NCBI GenBank assembly: GCA_050115555.1
Contig: JASFQI010000087.1
Coordinates: 1-15,692 of the forward strand
Reading direction: 5' to 3'
Source: JASFQI01 sp050115555
GTDB taxonomy: Bacteria > Desulfobacterota > DSM-4660 > Desulfatiglandales > HGW-15
Length of the DNA: 15,692 nucleotides
The position numbers were made by a program, and so were the translations under genes. Shown here in pieces: positions 1 to 7,417 of the stretch (position 1 is its first letter; every line of letters starts with the position of its first letter). Under the pieces are notes generated by a model that ran no database searches, had not been told where the DNA came from, and saw nothing but the letters and a program-made list of their open reading frames with translations.

Positions 1-819
1 GGCGCCTATTCCAGCAGGCAGACGCTCATGTCCGGCCATGCAGCCAAGGAGGCCGGGGAAGAGGCCAAGGGGAAGGTCCTGGCCGTTCTGGGAGATGTCC
101 TCAAGGTCCCGGTGGACCAGATGGATATCCAGAACAACCGGGTCGTATTCAAGGGCGAAACCCCGGATATCTCCGGTCTTCGCACCCGCTATCTCAAGGA
201 GCACCGCGGTTTCACGGACAATCCCTCAGAAGAAGACGAGCTCACCTTTAAGGAGGCCGCGCGCATCGCCTTCCTGGAAAAAGGTCCCATCGTGGGGACA
301 GGAAAATACAGGCCGGTGGGTCTTGGGGGCAAGTTCAAGGGGGCCGCCGTGGGCACGTCCCCCGCGTATGGCCCCAGCGCCCAGGTGGTGGAGGTGAGTG
401 TGGACATGGACACCGGAAAGGTCCGCGTGGACCGCATGTACGATGCCCATGACTGCGGTTTTGCCATCAACGTCACCTCCGTGGAAGGCCAGATGCAGGG
501 GTCCCTTTCCATGGGACTGGGCGAGGCCCTTTTCGAGGAAGTCAAATTCGATGAAAAGGGAAGGGTCCTCAATCCCAACCTGGCCGAGTACAAGATCCCT
601 ACGGCCCTGGATATGCCCAACGTAGACGTGATCATCGTTCAAAGCAACGAGCCGGCCGGGCCTTTTGGGGCCAAGGAGGTGGGAGAAGGGGCGATCATGC
701 CCACCATCCCGGCGATCCTCAATGCGGTATCCGATGCGATCGGCATTCAGATCCAGGAACTGCCCCTGACGCCGGAGCGGGTCTACCAGGCCATCCAGGA
801 GGCCAAAGCCAAGCAGTAG
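1..819 (+). CDS. Molybdopterin-binding hydroxylase large subunit, C-terminal part (HcrA/xanthine dehydrogenase family)
   Basis: The gene is cut by the left window edge; 272 codons remain, ending in TAG. It is the C-terminal molybdopterin domain of a xanthine-dehydrogenase-family large subunit. The first visible residues, GAYSSRQTLMSG, continue the frame upstream of the first ATG (28), so that ATG is not the start. The segment PFGAKEVGEG (near residues 218-227 of the visible part) carries the conserved active-site Glu region of this family, and the NPNLAEYKIPTALDMPNV stretch before it is typical of 4-hydroxybenzoyl-CoA reductase alpha subunits and relatives. These enzymes act in the cytoplasm with separate FAD and 2Fe-2S subunits, which must lie to the left of the window. 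It differs clearly from the second Mo subunit at 11626-13902 (FGAKEVGEG against FGAIGLGE), so the locus holds two non-identical Mo hydroxylases. Family is certain; substrate is not. Confidence 0.9.
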   Translation, partial: GAYSSRQTLMSGHAAKEAGEEAKGKVLAVLGDVLKVPVDQMDIQNNRVVFKGETPDISGLRTRYLKEHRGFTDNPSEEDELTFKEAARIAFLEKGPIVGTGKYRPVGLGGKFKGAAVGTSPAYGPSAQVVEVSVDMDTGKVRVDRMYDAHDCGFAINVTSVEGQMQGSLSMGLGEALFEEVKFDEKGRVLNPNLAEYKIPTALDMPNVDVIIVQSNEPAGPFGAKEVGEGAIMPTIPAILNAVSDAIGIQIQELPLTPERVYQAIQEAKAKQ

Positions 820-837
820 TTTCGTAACAACAAAAAC

Positions 838-885
838 GCTCCCCTTCCCCGTCCCGCCCATGGCGGGACTGCGGGGAAGGGGAGC
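838..885 (+). terminator. Strong two-part stem-loop after the Mo-hydroxylase gene
   Basis: The arm GCTCCCCTTCCCC (838-850) is perfectly complementary to 873-885. Inside it GTCCCGCC (851-858) pairs with 862-869, leaving a CAT loop and a three-base bulge (870-872). The structure begins 18 bases after the stop codon at 819. No T-run follows (GAAATGTATG), so it is either a weak intrinsic terminator or a transcript 3'-end stabiliser. It sits between the left operon and the kinase gene. Confidence 0.6.
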
Positions 886-1061
886 GAAATGTATGTAGGC
901 AGTATTCCTTTCATCTCAGTCCTGTATCTCATAACACGTATTACATATTTTCGGACCCAATGGGATTACGAAAGGGGGATGACTTGAAGGATTAAGCGAT
1001 TTTGTCGGGGCATCGGATCTCCTTCCATAGGGGGGCCGGATGCGTTTCGGAGGTTTGAGGG

Positions 1062-3881
1062 ATGCCCAGGTATTTTGAAGCGGGTGTAGGGAAGGCTGAG
1101 GGCGGGAAAGCTGTTCAAATGGGAAGGTCCGCCGCGTCCGAGGCACTATCTCAAATCAAGACCTTCAAACCTTGCCTGGCCTTGGCCTTTATTTCCTCAG
1201 AACTCGATATCCCAGATGTCAATCGGGGTGTCATCGAAACTCTGGGTGAATGCCCCGTCATCGGCACGAGCACGGGGGGAGAGATCGCCAACGGTCCATT
1301 TGCCAGAAGTGTTGTCGTGACGGTGATCGCCTCCAACCACATGCGGGTTCGGATCGGGATGGGAAGGGGTGTCAAAGAAAACTATCAGGTCGCAGTGGAA
1401 GAGGCCTTAGAAACTGCCGGCATTGCAGACTACTTCCATTCAGGTCACCCACTCCATCAGACACTTCATATGGCGGCACCCAAGATGCCCGGGGTCTCGC
1501 CTGTCCTCCTCATCATGTTTTCTCCGGGTGCCACACGGACCACCCCTTCCCTGAGTCATGATATCCACACCACGCTTCGCAAGGCCTCGAACAACCGCAT
1601 TCCCATTTTCGGCGGCACGTCATCCGATGATTTCCATTTCAAATCCAGCTTCCAGATCGCTGGTGAACGTGTATCCGATGATGCCATCGCCCTGGCCTTT
1701 CTGGAATCCGACATCCTTTACGGCCTTGGGATGGCCCACGGTTTTACCCCCACGACCAAGGGGGCTTTGGTCACGAGAGTATCCAACCACATCGTCTACG
1801 AACTGGACGGACGCCCCGCAAAAGAGGTTTGTTCCGAAATATTGGGAGTCCCCTCGGAGGACCTGGGAGAAGGATCCGTGTGGTTCAGCCAATACCCTTT
1901 CGGCGGCAGCGACATCTATGGAAATTACATCCTGCAAGTCCCGGAATGCGTTTTAGATGACGGGTCCATTCAATTCGGTCCTCTTATGAAAAAGGACCAG
2001 GTCGTTACCCTCATGCGAGCCAGTGAAAAAGATATCGTGGAGGCCGGCCTGTCTGCCTTCGAAAAGGCCCTCCGCCACGGCGGCCTCAAAAGGCCCTCGT
2101 TGGCTCTGGTGTTCTCCTGTGCTCTGAGAAAAAGGCTCATGGGCACAAACGAAAACAGAGAAATCGGCCTGATCCATGAGAGGGCTCAGATGCCCATCGG
2201 CGGTTTTTACACCTATGGCGAGCAGGGGGCCTCTGATGATGGACTTCCTGTTTATGGGAACCAGTCCGTTTCCACACTTGTCTTTTCAGATGAGCTTAAT
2301 CCGGTGGCAGCCTTGATCCACAAGAGCAAGCGCGTCTATCAGAGTTTTTCGTCGCGCCTGGAAAGGAAGGCCTTCCAGATAAAAGGGATCAATAGAGTCA
2401 ACCAGCTCATTCAGGAAGAAAAAGAACTCGGCGCGCTCCTGGAGATTTTAACGGATGAACTGTCCAAATTGTTGTCCTGGGCGGAAGCGGCCTTTTATCT
2501 CCCATTATCAGGCGGCAACACCTATGAAGTCGCAAGGGCCTCGAATCTAGGCGCGTTTCCCAAACATCTCCTTGAAGATGAACTGGAGGAGCAATTCATT
2601 TCCAACTGGCTGGACAGCCATGGCGAGCGGTTCGGGGTCATGGTCTTGAAACCGAGGGACGAAAGTGCCAGCCCTGACGAAGGAGACCTGGAACTGGCGG
2701 AAGCCATTGGCAAGCTCACCGCGGGCGCCCTCCATAAAATCAAGGTCGACGGCAGATTGGACGTCAAGATCAAACAACTGGACATGCTCAACCAGTTGGG
2801 CCATGAGTTGGCTAAGTCCATCGGCCCGAGTGACCAGGCCAAAAACATAATTCGAAATATAAGAAGGATTTTGGAGCTCTCGGGGGTCAGCCTATGGGTC
2901 GTGGATCAGACACATCAACTGCTGGTCAAAGAGGCAACCGATGCAGAACCAGGCCTAACGACGGATAACCGATTTAACGAAAACGACGAGCGTTTGACCA
3001 AGTGGCAGGTCAAGCATTGCGAACCCGTTTTTTCAAATCATGCAGACAGGGCGGGCTGTCCATTGGACCTGATTTTCCCCTTTCCTTACGAATTCGCCTC
3101 GCTGCCTATTTATTACATGGGTTTTCTGCGGGGCATTCTCAACCTTTACGCCACAAGGCAAACCATGTGGTCCTTTCAGGACAATCGCTTTTTGGAAAAT
3201 ATCGAATTCCTGAAGACGATTTCAAACCAGGTCGGCGTATTTATTGAAAACAGATTCCTCCACAAAAACGCCACGCTCTATAAAGAGATCCACCATCGTG
3301 TGAAGAACAATTTGCAAAACATCGCCAGTCTCCTCCGAATGCAGATGAGGCGTCTCGACCGGATAACGCCCGAACGTGCCCTGGAGGACAGTATTTCCCG
3401 AATCATGAGCATGGCAGCCGTTCACGATATCCTTTCCCATGGGGAGCCTGGAATGGTGGAACTGGGTCTGCTCATAAGCAGGATCGGCAAGGTCTCCTTG
3501 CCTGCTCATAAAGGCGGTCCGATCATCACGCTTGACAATTCCGGGCCCTCGGTGACGATCCCTTCCAAGATGGGAACAACCGTGGCCCTGGTGATCAATG
3601 AACTCATTCAAAATGCCATACAACACGGGATCGGTGAACAAGCCAAGGGCGCTGTCGCCATCCGGGTGAGTCAGATATCCGGTTTCCTGACAATCGTCGT
3701 GCATGACAACGGCCCCGGGCTTCCCAAGGATTTCGATGTGGAACGCGACGGAAACCTCGGGCTGACCATTGTGCGTACCCTGGTAAAAGAAGAGCTTCGA
3801 GGGCTGTTTTTGATGCACCAGGAGGATGGGACGCAAGCGGAGATCGTGTTTCCAATTTCAAAGAATCATATTGATATCTAA
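1062..3881 (+). CDS. FIST-GAF-type sensor histidine kinase (HisKA_2 family)
   Basis: A 939-residue soluble sensor kinase with no evident transmembrane segment. The N-terminal half is a FIST sensory module: FIST_N with GTSTGGEIANG at residues 68-78, and FIST_C with GFYTYGE at 381-387. FIST domains are thought to bind small ligands such as amino acids. Two GAF-like regions follow (about 440-570 and 590-735). The transmitter is of the HisKA_2 (PdtaS-like) type, with IHHRVKNNLQ at 743-752; H745 is the expected phosphorylated residue. The HATPase domain shows an N-box Asn (N846), DNGPGLP at 882-888 and GNLGL at 897-901. GGAGG at 1049-1053 lies eight bases before the ATG and supports this start. 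HisKA_2 kinases typically pair with ANTAR regulators, and one starts nine bases downstream. Family confidence is high; the ligand is unknown, and an aromatic acid or its CoA ester is only a guess from the neighbours. Confidence 0.93.
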   Translation: MPRYFEAGVGKAEGGKAVQMGRSAASEALSQIKTFKPCLALAFISSELDIPDVNRGVIETLGECPVIGTSTGGEIANGPFARSVVVTVIASNHMRVRIGMGRGVKENYQVAVEEALETAGIADYFHSGHPLHQTLHMAAPKMPGVSPVLLIMFSPGATRTTPSLSHDIHTTLRKASNNRIPIFGGTSSDDFHFKSSFQIAGERVSDDAIALAFLESDILYGLGMAHGFTPTTKGALVTRVSNHIVYELDGRPAKEVCSEILGVPSEDLGEGSVWFSQYPFGGSDIYGNYILQVPECVLDDGSIQFGPLMKKDQVVTLMRASEKDIVEAGLSAFEKALRHGGLKRPSLALVFSCALRKRLMGTNENREIGLIHERAQMPIGGFYTYGEQGASDDGLPVYGNQSVSTLVFSDELNPVAALIHKSKRVYQSFSSRLERKAFQIKGINRVNQLIQEEKELGALLEILTDELSKLLSWAEAAFYLPLSGGNTYEVARASNLGAFPKHLLEDELEEQFISNWLDSHGERFGVMVLKPRDESASPDEGDLELAEAIGKLTAGALHKIKVDGRLDVKIKQLDMLNQLGHELAKSIGPSDQAKNIIRNIRRILELSGVSLWVVDQTHQLLVKEATDAEPGLTTDNRFNENDERLTKWQVKHCEPVFSNHADRAGCPLDLIFPFPYEFASLPIYYMGFLRGILNLYATRQTMWSFQDNRFLENIEFLKTISNQVGVFIENRFLHKNATLYKEIHHRVKNNLQNIASLLRMQMRRLDRITPERALEDSISRIMSMAAVHDILSHGEPGMVELGLLISRIGKVSLPAHKGGPIITLDNSGPSVTIPSKMGTTVALVINELIQNAIQHGIGEQAKGAVAIRVSQISGFLTIVVHDNGPGLPKDFDVERDGNLGLTIVRTLVKEELRGLFLMHQEDGTQAEIVFPISKNHIDI

Positions 3882-3890
3882 TGGGACACC

Positions 3891-4454
3891 ATGACCTATA
3901 GAATTCTCATTGCTGACGATGAACTCCTCACCAGGACAGACCTCAGGGAATCCCTGCAAGAACTCGGCTACAAGGTCGTGGCAGAGGCCCAAGACGGCCG
4001 TGAGGCCCTGGAGCTCATAGATCAGACCGACCCGGATATTGCGATCCTCGATATCAAGATGCCCCATTTCGACGGCATCACAATCGCCGGGCGAGTCGCC
4101 TCGCGTTTTCCCATTATCCTTCTCACGGCCTATTCTGATAAGCATCTCATTCATGCAGCCAAGAAGGCCGGGGTGATGGCCTATCTCACAAAGCCCTTCC
4201 GACAGCGGGACCTTCCTCCGACCATTGAATTGGCTGTCAGCCATTATATTGAGGAATCTTCTCTTACGGAGCGCGTGTCCGAGCTCAGGGAGCAACTGGA
4301 AACCCGCAAGCTTGTAGAAAAAGCCAAAGGCCTGCTGATGGACACGGAAGGCCTCACGGAAAAGGAGGCCTACAAGCGCATCCAACAGATGAGCATGAAA
4401 AAGAACAAAACCATGAAGGAGGTGGCCGAGGCGGTTATCCTGATGAAGGAGTAG
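3891..4454 (+). CDS. Response regulator with ANTAR RNA-binding output domain
   Basis: This 187-residue protein is the partner of the kinase just upstream (nine-base gap, probably one transcript). The receiver domain (about 3-118) has the acidic pair D9-D10, phosphoacceptor D54 in AILDIKMP, T79 and K101. A short coiled-coil linker leads into an ANTAR domain (about 126-187) with LVEKAKGLLM, GLTEKEAYKRIQQMSM and MKEVAEAVI. ANTAR proteins, once phosphorylated and dimeric, bind RNAs with two hairpins carrying six-base loops with A at position 1 and G at position 4, and so prevent terminator formation. An RNA of exactly this form lies about 2 kb downstream at 6441-6494. The ribosome binding site is weak, suggesting translational coupling to the kinase. 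The family call is very secure; the RNA target is inferred. Confidence 0.95.
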   Translation: MTYRILIADDELLTRTDLRESLQELGYKVVAEAQDGREALELIDQTDPDIAILDIKMPHFDGITIAGRVASRFPIILLTAYSDKHLIHAAKKAGVMAYLTKPFRQRDLPPTIELAVSHYIEESSLTERVSELREQLETRKLVEKAKGLLMDTEGLTEKEAYKRIQQMSMKKNKTMKEVAEAVILMKE

Positions 4455-4521
4455 GCAGGACACAAGAGCAGCTTTTCCGGAGGGGAACGGATTCGCAAAA
4501 GACCAGGGAGGAGCGAGTGAA

Positions 4522-6177
4522 ATGGCCGATTTTTTGGAGGGATTCACACCGTATCCTGAAGAGGATGCCGATTACTACAACCATTTTCGATGGTGGCCAG
4601 GGTTGACCTTTGGGGACGTTTTGGACCGTGCTGCGGATATCCACCCCGAAAAAGAGGCCTTTGTGGATCGAAAGGCCCGACTGACTTACGGAGAGGCCCG
4701 AAATAGGACGAATCGGCTGGCCATCGGCCTGATGGACCTGGGCATCCGCCCCATGGACCGTGTCCTTGTCCAGCTCCCGAACTGGAATGAGTTTGTGTTG
4801 GCCTATTTCGCCCTTCAGAAGATCGGGGCCGTGACAGTCCTTTTGATCGATCGTTACCGGCAGTATGAAATCGACCACCTGATCCGGCTCACAGGGGCCA
4901 CGGGGTGGATTGTTCCAGCTGCATATAAAAAGACCGATTATGGCCCCATCATCCAGGACGTCCTGAAAGAGCATCCGGAGGTCAAGAATGTGGTGATCGT
5001 CCGGGGGAAAGGGGATCATCCCTTTTGGAGCCTGGAAAGGCTGATCGAGGAAAATCCTTCCAGCGAAGAGAACCTCGCCCGGCTTGCCGCCCGCCGGCCG
5101 GATCCCATGGCCGTGGCCCATATGGGCCCGACCGGCGGGACCACCGGAGCCCCCAAAATCGTCCCCCGTACCCACAACAGTCTCATAGCCGCCACCGATT
5201 TCTGCTCCCGGTCCTGGGAGCAGAGTATTGAGGATGTCACTCTCCTCGCAGGTCCCATTGGCCACGACTTGACATTCACCAAGGGCTTCCTCGGCAGCCT
5301 TGTCACCATGGGCAAGGTGGTTTTTCTGGATTCCACGGACAACCGGGACATCTGCGAGAACATCCAGCAGGAAAAGGTAACCTCCATCGTCTGGGTCCCC
5401 ACCCTGGCCAAAAGGCTCGTCCAGTACGAAGACCTGGATCAATACAATTTGAGCTCCCTCAAAAAGATGCACAGCGCCGGCGGGGCCAGCCACCCTGATC
5501 TGGTCAAGCAGGTGATCCAGAAGCTGGGCATGACCTTTTTCAACGGATACGGGGCCACGGAGGGTATGACGGTCATCACCCGCCCCTGGGACGACATGGA
5601 GACTGTGTGCACCAGCGTTGGGAGACCCACCTGCCCGTACGACACCTACAAGGTCATCGGCTGGGACGGGAGCGAGCTTCCGAGGGGAGAACAGGGGGAG
5701 CTGGTCCTGAAAGGGCCGGGTGTCTTTACGGGGTATTACAACAATCCAGAGGAAAATAAAAAGGCCTTTACAACGGAAGGATTTTTCAGGACCGGGGACG
5801 TGGCCAGGATCGACCAAAGGGGCTACATCACCCTCACGGGCCGCATCAAGGAGATGATCAACCGCGGCGGGGAGAGCATCAGCGCCACCGAGATCGAGAG
5901 GCTCATCAATCGCCATCCGGATGTGGCGGCGGTGGCCGTCATTGCCATGCCTGATACGGACATGGGGGAACGGGTGTGCGCCTATATCGAGCCACGGGCC
6001 GGCGCCGAGATGACTTTTGACGGGGTCATTTCCTTTTTAAAGGACCAGAAGGCCTCTGTGCTCCAGCTGCCGGAGCGGATGGAGTTCATCGATGCGATGC
6101 CTTATACCGGCGCCCAGAAGCTGGACAAAAAAGCCCTGAGGGAGGACATCGAAAGAAAGCTCGGGATAACCGCGTGA
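4522..6177 (+). CDS. Aryl-acid AMP/CoA ligase (EntE/DhbE-like adenylate-forming enzyme)
   Basis: A 551-residue member of the ANL superfamily, likely activating an aromatic acid with ATP to an adenylate and then a CoA thioester, the entry step of anaerobic aromatic degradation. The N-terminal region (WPGLTFGDVLDRAADIHPEK, then RLAIGLMDLGI) resembles EntE/DhbE aryl-acid activators. The phosphate-binding loop is GPTGGTTGAPK (202-212), the A5 motif YGATEG is at 343-348, the hinge region GRIKEMINRGG starts at 440, and the catalytic Lys is K533 in TGAQKLDKKAL. At the aryl-pocket position where DhbE and EntE have His-Asn, this protein has H248-D249, so it may prefer a different ring substituent. GGGAGG at 4506-4511 precedes the ATG. 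There is no terminator between the ANTAR gene and this one (67-base gap), so they are probably co-transcribed. No carrier protein or siderophore genes are present, which favours CoA as acceptor. Confidence 0.88.
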   Translation: MADFLEGFTPYPEEDADYYNHFRWWPGLTFGDVLDRAADIHPEKEAFVDRKARLTYGEARNRTNRLAIGLMDLGIRPMDRVLVQLPNWNEFVLAYFALQKIGAVTVLLIDRYRQYEIDHLIRLTGATGWIVPAAYKKTDYGPIIQDVLKEHPEVKNVVIVRGKGDHPFWSLERLIEENPSSEENLARLAARRPDPMAVAHMGPTGGTTGAPKIVPRTHNSLIAATDFCSRSWEQSIEDVTLLAGPIGHDLTFTKGFLGSLVTMGKVVFLDSTDNRDICENIQQEKVTSIVWVPTLAKRLVQYEDLDQYNLSSLKKMHSAGGASHPDLVKQVIQKLGMTFFNGYGATEGMTVITRPWDDMETVCTSVGRPTCPYDTYKVIGWDGSELPRGEQGELVLKGPGVFTGYYNNPEENKKAFTTEGFFRTGDVARIDQRGYITLTGRIKEMINRGGESISATEIERLINRHPDVAAVAVIAMPDTDMGERVCAYIEPRAGAEMTFDGVISFLKDQKASVLQLPERMEFIDAMPYTGAQKLDKKALREDIERKLGITA

Positions 6178-6213
6178 GTTCAGGCAGAGAAGCAATCCCA
6201 AGGAGTTTGTGAA

Positions 6214-6345
6214 ATGACTGCAGAGGAGATATGTGAGGCCATTGAGAAGATCGAGTGCCTCACGTTCACGATCCTCGACAAGGCGTTGGCCTGGCTTGCT
6301 CCTCCGACAAAAATTGGAGGGGCGTCAGGCCTGAAAAGTCCTTAA
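6214..6345 (+). CDS. Small ORF of 43 codons after the ligase, unknown function
   Basis: An ATG eight bases after a clean AGGAG (6201-6205) opens a 43-codon frame ending in TAA, 36 bases after the ligase stop. The protein begins MTAEEICEAIEKIE and continues with a mixed hydrophobic/charged segment (CLTFTILDKALAWLAPP), suggesting one or two short amphipathic helices. It ends in a Gly/Ser/Lys-rich tail. It has two Cys (residues 7 and 15) and no recognised domain. An imperfect inverted repeat (CCTCCGA with TTGGAGG, 6301-6320) lies inside the frame. It probably shares the transcript of the kinase, regulator and ligase. I do not recognise a family. The evidence is the ribosome binding site, the spacing and the plausible composition only. 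Confidence 0.45.
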   Translation: MTAEEICEAIEKIECLTFTILDKALAWLAPPTKIGGASGLKSP

Positions 6346-6377
6346 AGTTTTTCGCCGGGCCTATGGAAAAATATTAT

Positions 6378-6406
6378 TTGACAATGACTCATTGATCAGA
6401 TAGGAT
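6378..6406 (+). promoter_or_regulatory. Sigma70-type promoter driving the ANTAR leader
   Basis: A consensus -35 TTGACA (6378-6383) is separated by exactly 17 bases from TAGGAT (6401-6406), a four-of-six match to TATAAT. Transcription would begin near 6413, giving a leader of about 28 bases before the first hairpin at 6441. No start codon with a convincing ribosome binding site follows before the terminator, so the promoter serves a regulatory leader or small RNA. Confidence 0.7.
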
Positions 6407-6440
6407 CTTTCATAGTGCTTTTTATAGGAAGTAGCTTTTT

Positions 6441-6494
6441 GGAGGTAATGGGGCCTCCTTCGCCTAATGACGGGTGAAGGGGGCTCTTTTTTTT
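6441..6494 (+). ncRNA. Candidate ANTAR-responsive dual-hexaloop antiterminator leader RNA
   Basis: Hairpin P1 pairs GGAGGT (6441-6446) with GCCTCC (6453-6458) and closes the six-base loop AATGGG (6447-6452). Hairpin P2 pairs TTCGCCT (6459-6465) with GGGTGAA (6472-6478) and closes the six-base loop AATGAC (6466-6471). Both loops have A at position 1 and G at position 4, the recognition rule for ANTAR-domain antiterminators such as EutV, AmiR and NasR. P1's 3' arm is also the lower 5' arm of the terminator at 6453-6484, so P1 and the full terminator exclude each other. An ANTAR regulator is encoded at 3891-4454. The structure is read directly from the sequence; the protein-RNA match is inference. 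Confidence 0.78.
6453..6494 (+). terminator. Rho-independent terminator overlapping the ANTAR hairpins
   Basis: The 5' arm 6453-6465 pairs with 6472-6484 (13 pairs including three G·T) around the loop AATGAC, and eight T residues (6487-6494) follow almost at once. This is the best intrinsic terminator in the window. Its lower six pairs use the P1 3' arm, so binding of an ANTAR protein to P1 and P2 would block it. It would stop both the short leader transcript from the 6378 promoter and any read-through from the ligase operon. Confidence 0.85.
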
Positions 6495-6966
6495 GCTCAC
6501 CCATTCACAGGTCTCCGTTCGATTTCAACCGACATCGAGCCCTCTTTTTGCGATATTCGACACAAGAAAAGCACCGGCGTTCGCCCATTGCCGGATCTGC
6601 ATATTGAATCCCCAATAACAGAATTTTTTTTAGCTAAAGGCACGACGTTTTTCCCTCCAGCTCAGTGAAGGGGGCCGCCCCATGCTCCTAGAGCGTATCA
6701 AGCTCATGCAGGAGACACGGGCCTGGGTTTCTGGACGATCGGTCATTGGGCTGTTTCCAATGATTGCCTCGCCAAAGGACCGCCCGCGCCGGCCTGAGGG
6801 TACGGCGCCTTTGCTCGCCTCTCTTTCAAGCGACAAGAGAGGCGGGATAAGGGGTGCCAGCATTCCCTGCGATGACGGCAGAGGTCAAAATGCCCTTCGC
6901 AACATGCATGGAAACTTTCAACCACGAAAACAAATACAGTAACCAAAACAGGGAAAGGAGAAAACC
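6495..6966 (+). other. Gene-poor interval between the ANTAR terminator and the HapK-like gene
   Basis: About 470 bases without a convincing gene. An 86-codon frame (6682-6942) has an odd Arg/Pro/Gly-rich composition and looks like chance coding. Two hairpins are visible. One is TCATTGG (6743-6749) with CCAATGA (6757-6763). The other is a 12-bp stem of 6814-6825 with 6835-6846 around a nine-base loop. Neither has a T-run on the plus strand. No second strong promoter was found. The interval could be a long 5' leader of the 6967 operon, or the remains of a lost gene or repeat. AAGGAG at 6955-6960 belongs to the gene at 6967. Confidence 0.5.
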
Positions 6967-7326
6967 ATGGCCAAGGAAATCATTCTGTACAATCTGAGGG
7001 ACGATGTGAACGAGGAAGACTATGTCAAGTGGTGCGAGACCTACAAAGGACCCCTCCTGCTCGGTTTGAAGGGCGGAAAGAGCTTCACGCTCCTCAAGAT
7101 GATGGGGGGGATCACGGGGAACGGGCAGGAGGGCAAGACTCCGGAACCAACGGCCCCGCCCTACAGGTTCATCGGCATTATGGATGTGACGAGTCTCGAG
7201 GACTGGCAGGAGGCCCACGAGGGCAAGGCCTTTAAAGAGGAATTCTTTCCACAATGGTTCTCGAAGTGGGTGGCCGGTTTTTACGTACTTGGAGGTGTGG
7301 AGGCCTATTACGGGTCCAACGACTGA
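6967..7326 (+). CDS. HapK/REDY-like dimeric alpha-beta barrel protein
   Basis: A 119-residue protein that resembles the REDY-like HapK family of small dimeric ferredoxin-fold (alpha+beta barrel) proteins. It starts with a beta strand, MAKEIILYNLRDDV, followed by EEDYVKW (16-22), which corresponds to the REDY motif. It continues with strand-like segments (KSFTLLKMM, YRFIGIMDV), the helix SLEDWQEAHEGKAFKEEF and a final strand (WVAGFYVLGGVEAYY). Members sit beside varied metabolic enzymes and most have no proven reaction; some help fold or shape ring compounds. AAGGAG ends six bases before the ATG. It is the first gene after the ANTAR-controlled leader and is followed by the dehydrogenase and AOR, so it may assist turnover of a ring-derived CoA ester. 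The fold is probable; the role is unknown. Confidence 0.6.
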   Translation: MAKEIILYNLRDDVNEEDYVKWCETYKGPLLLGLKGGKSFTLLKMMGGITGNGQEGKTPEPTAPPYRFIGIMDVTSLEDWQEAHEGKAFKEEFFPQWFSKWVAGFYVLGGVEAYYGSND

Positions 7327-7417
7327 GCCCAGCACCTGCCGAATGGAAGGATTCATTGAGGATAACGGCAGATGTAAGCATTGAACACCATCCCATGCAA
7401 AGCCCCAAGGAGGCCTT

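Noticed and set aside
4435..5916. 493-codon open frame on the minus strand across the ligase gene
   Set aside because: It is antisense to a clear ANL ligase with all its motifs; the translation shows no domain and reflects strong third-position GC bias.
6285..6303. Possible sigma54 promoter (TTGGCCTGGCTTGCT)
   Set aside because: The GG to GC spacing is eight bases instead of ten, and the sequence lies inside the small ORF.
6474..6668. 64-codon frame starting with GTG inside the terminator
   Set aside because: Its start lies in the terminator stem and there is no ribosome binding site.
6682..6942. 86-codon plus-strand frame in the long gap, with a GGGGG-like site before its ATG
   Set aside because: Arg/Pro/Gly-rich translation running through hairpin sequence, with no recognisable fold. 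Kept only as a remote possibility.
7336..7371. Possible second ANTAR site between the HapK-like and dehydrogenase genes (CTGCCG/CGGCAG with AATGGA inside)
   Set aside because: The AATGGA stretch is not closed by a paired stem and no terminator follows; only the outer six bases pair.
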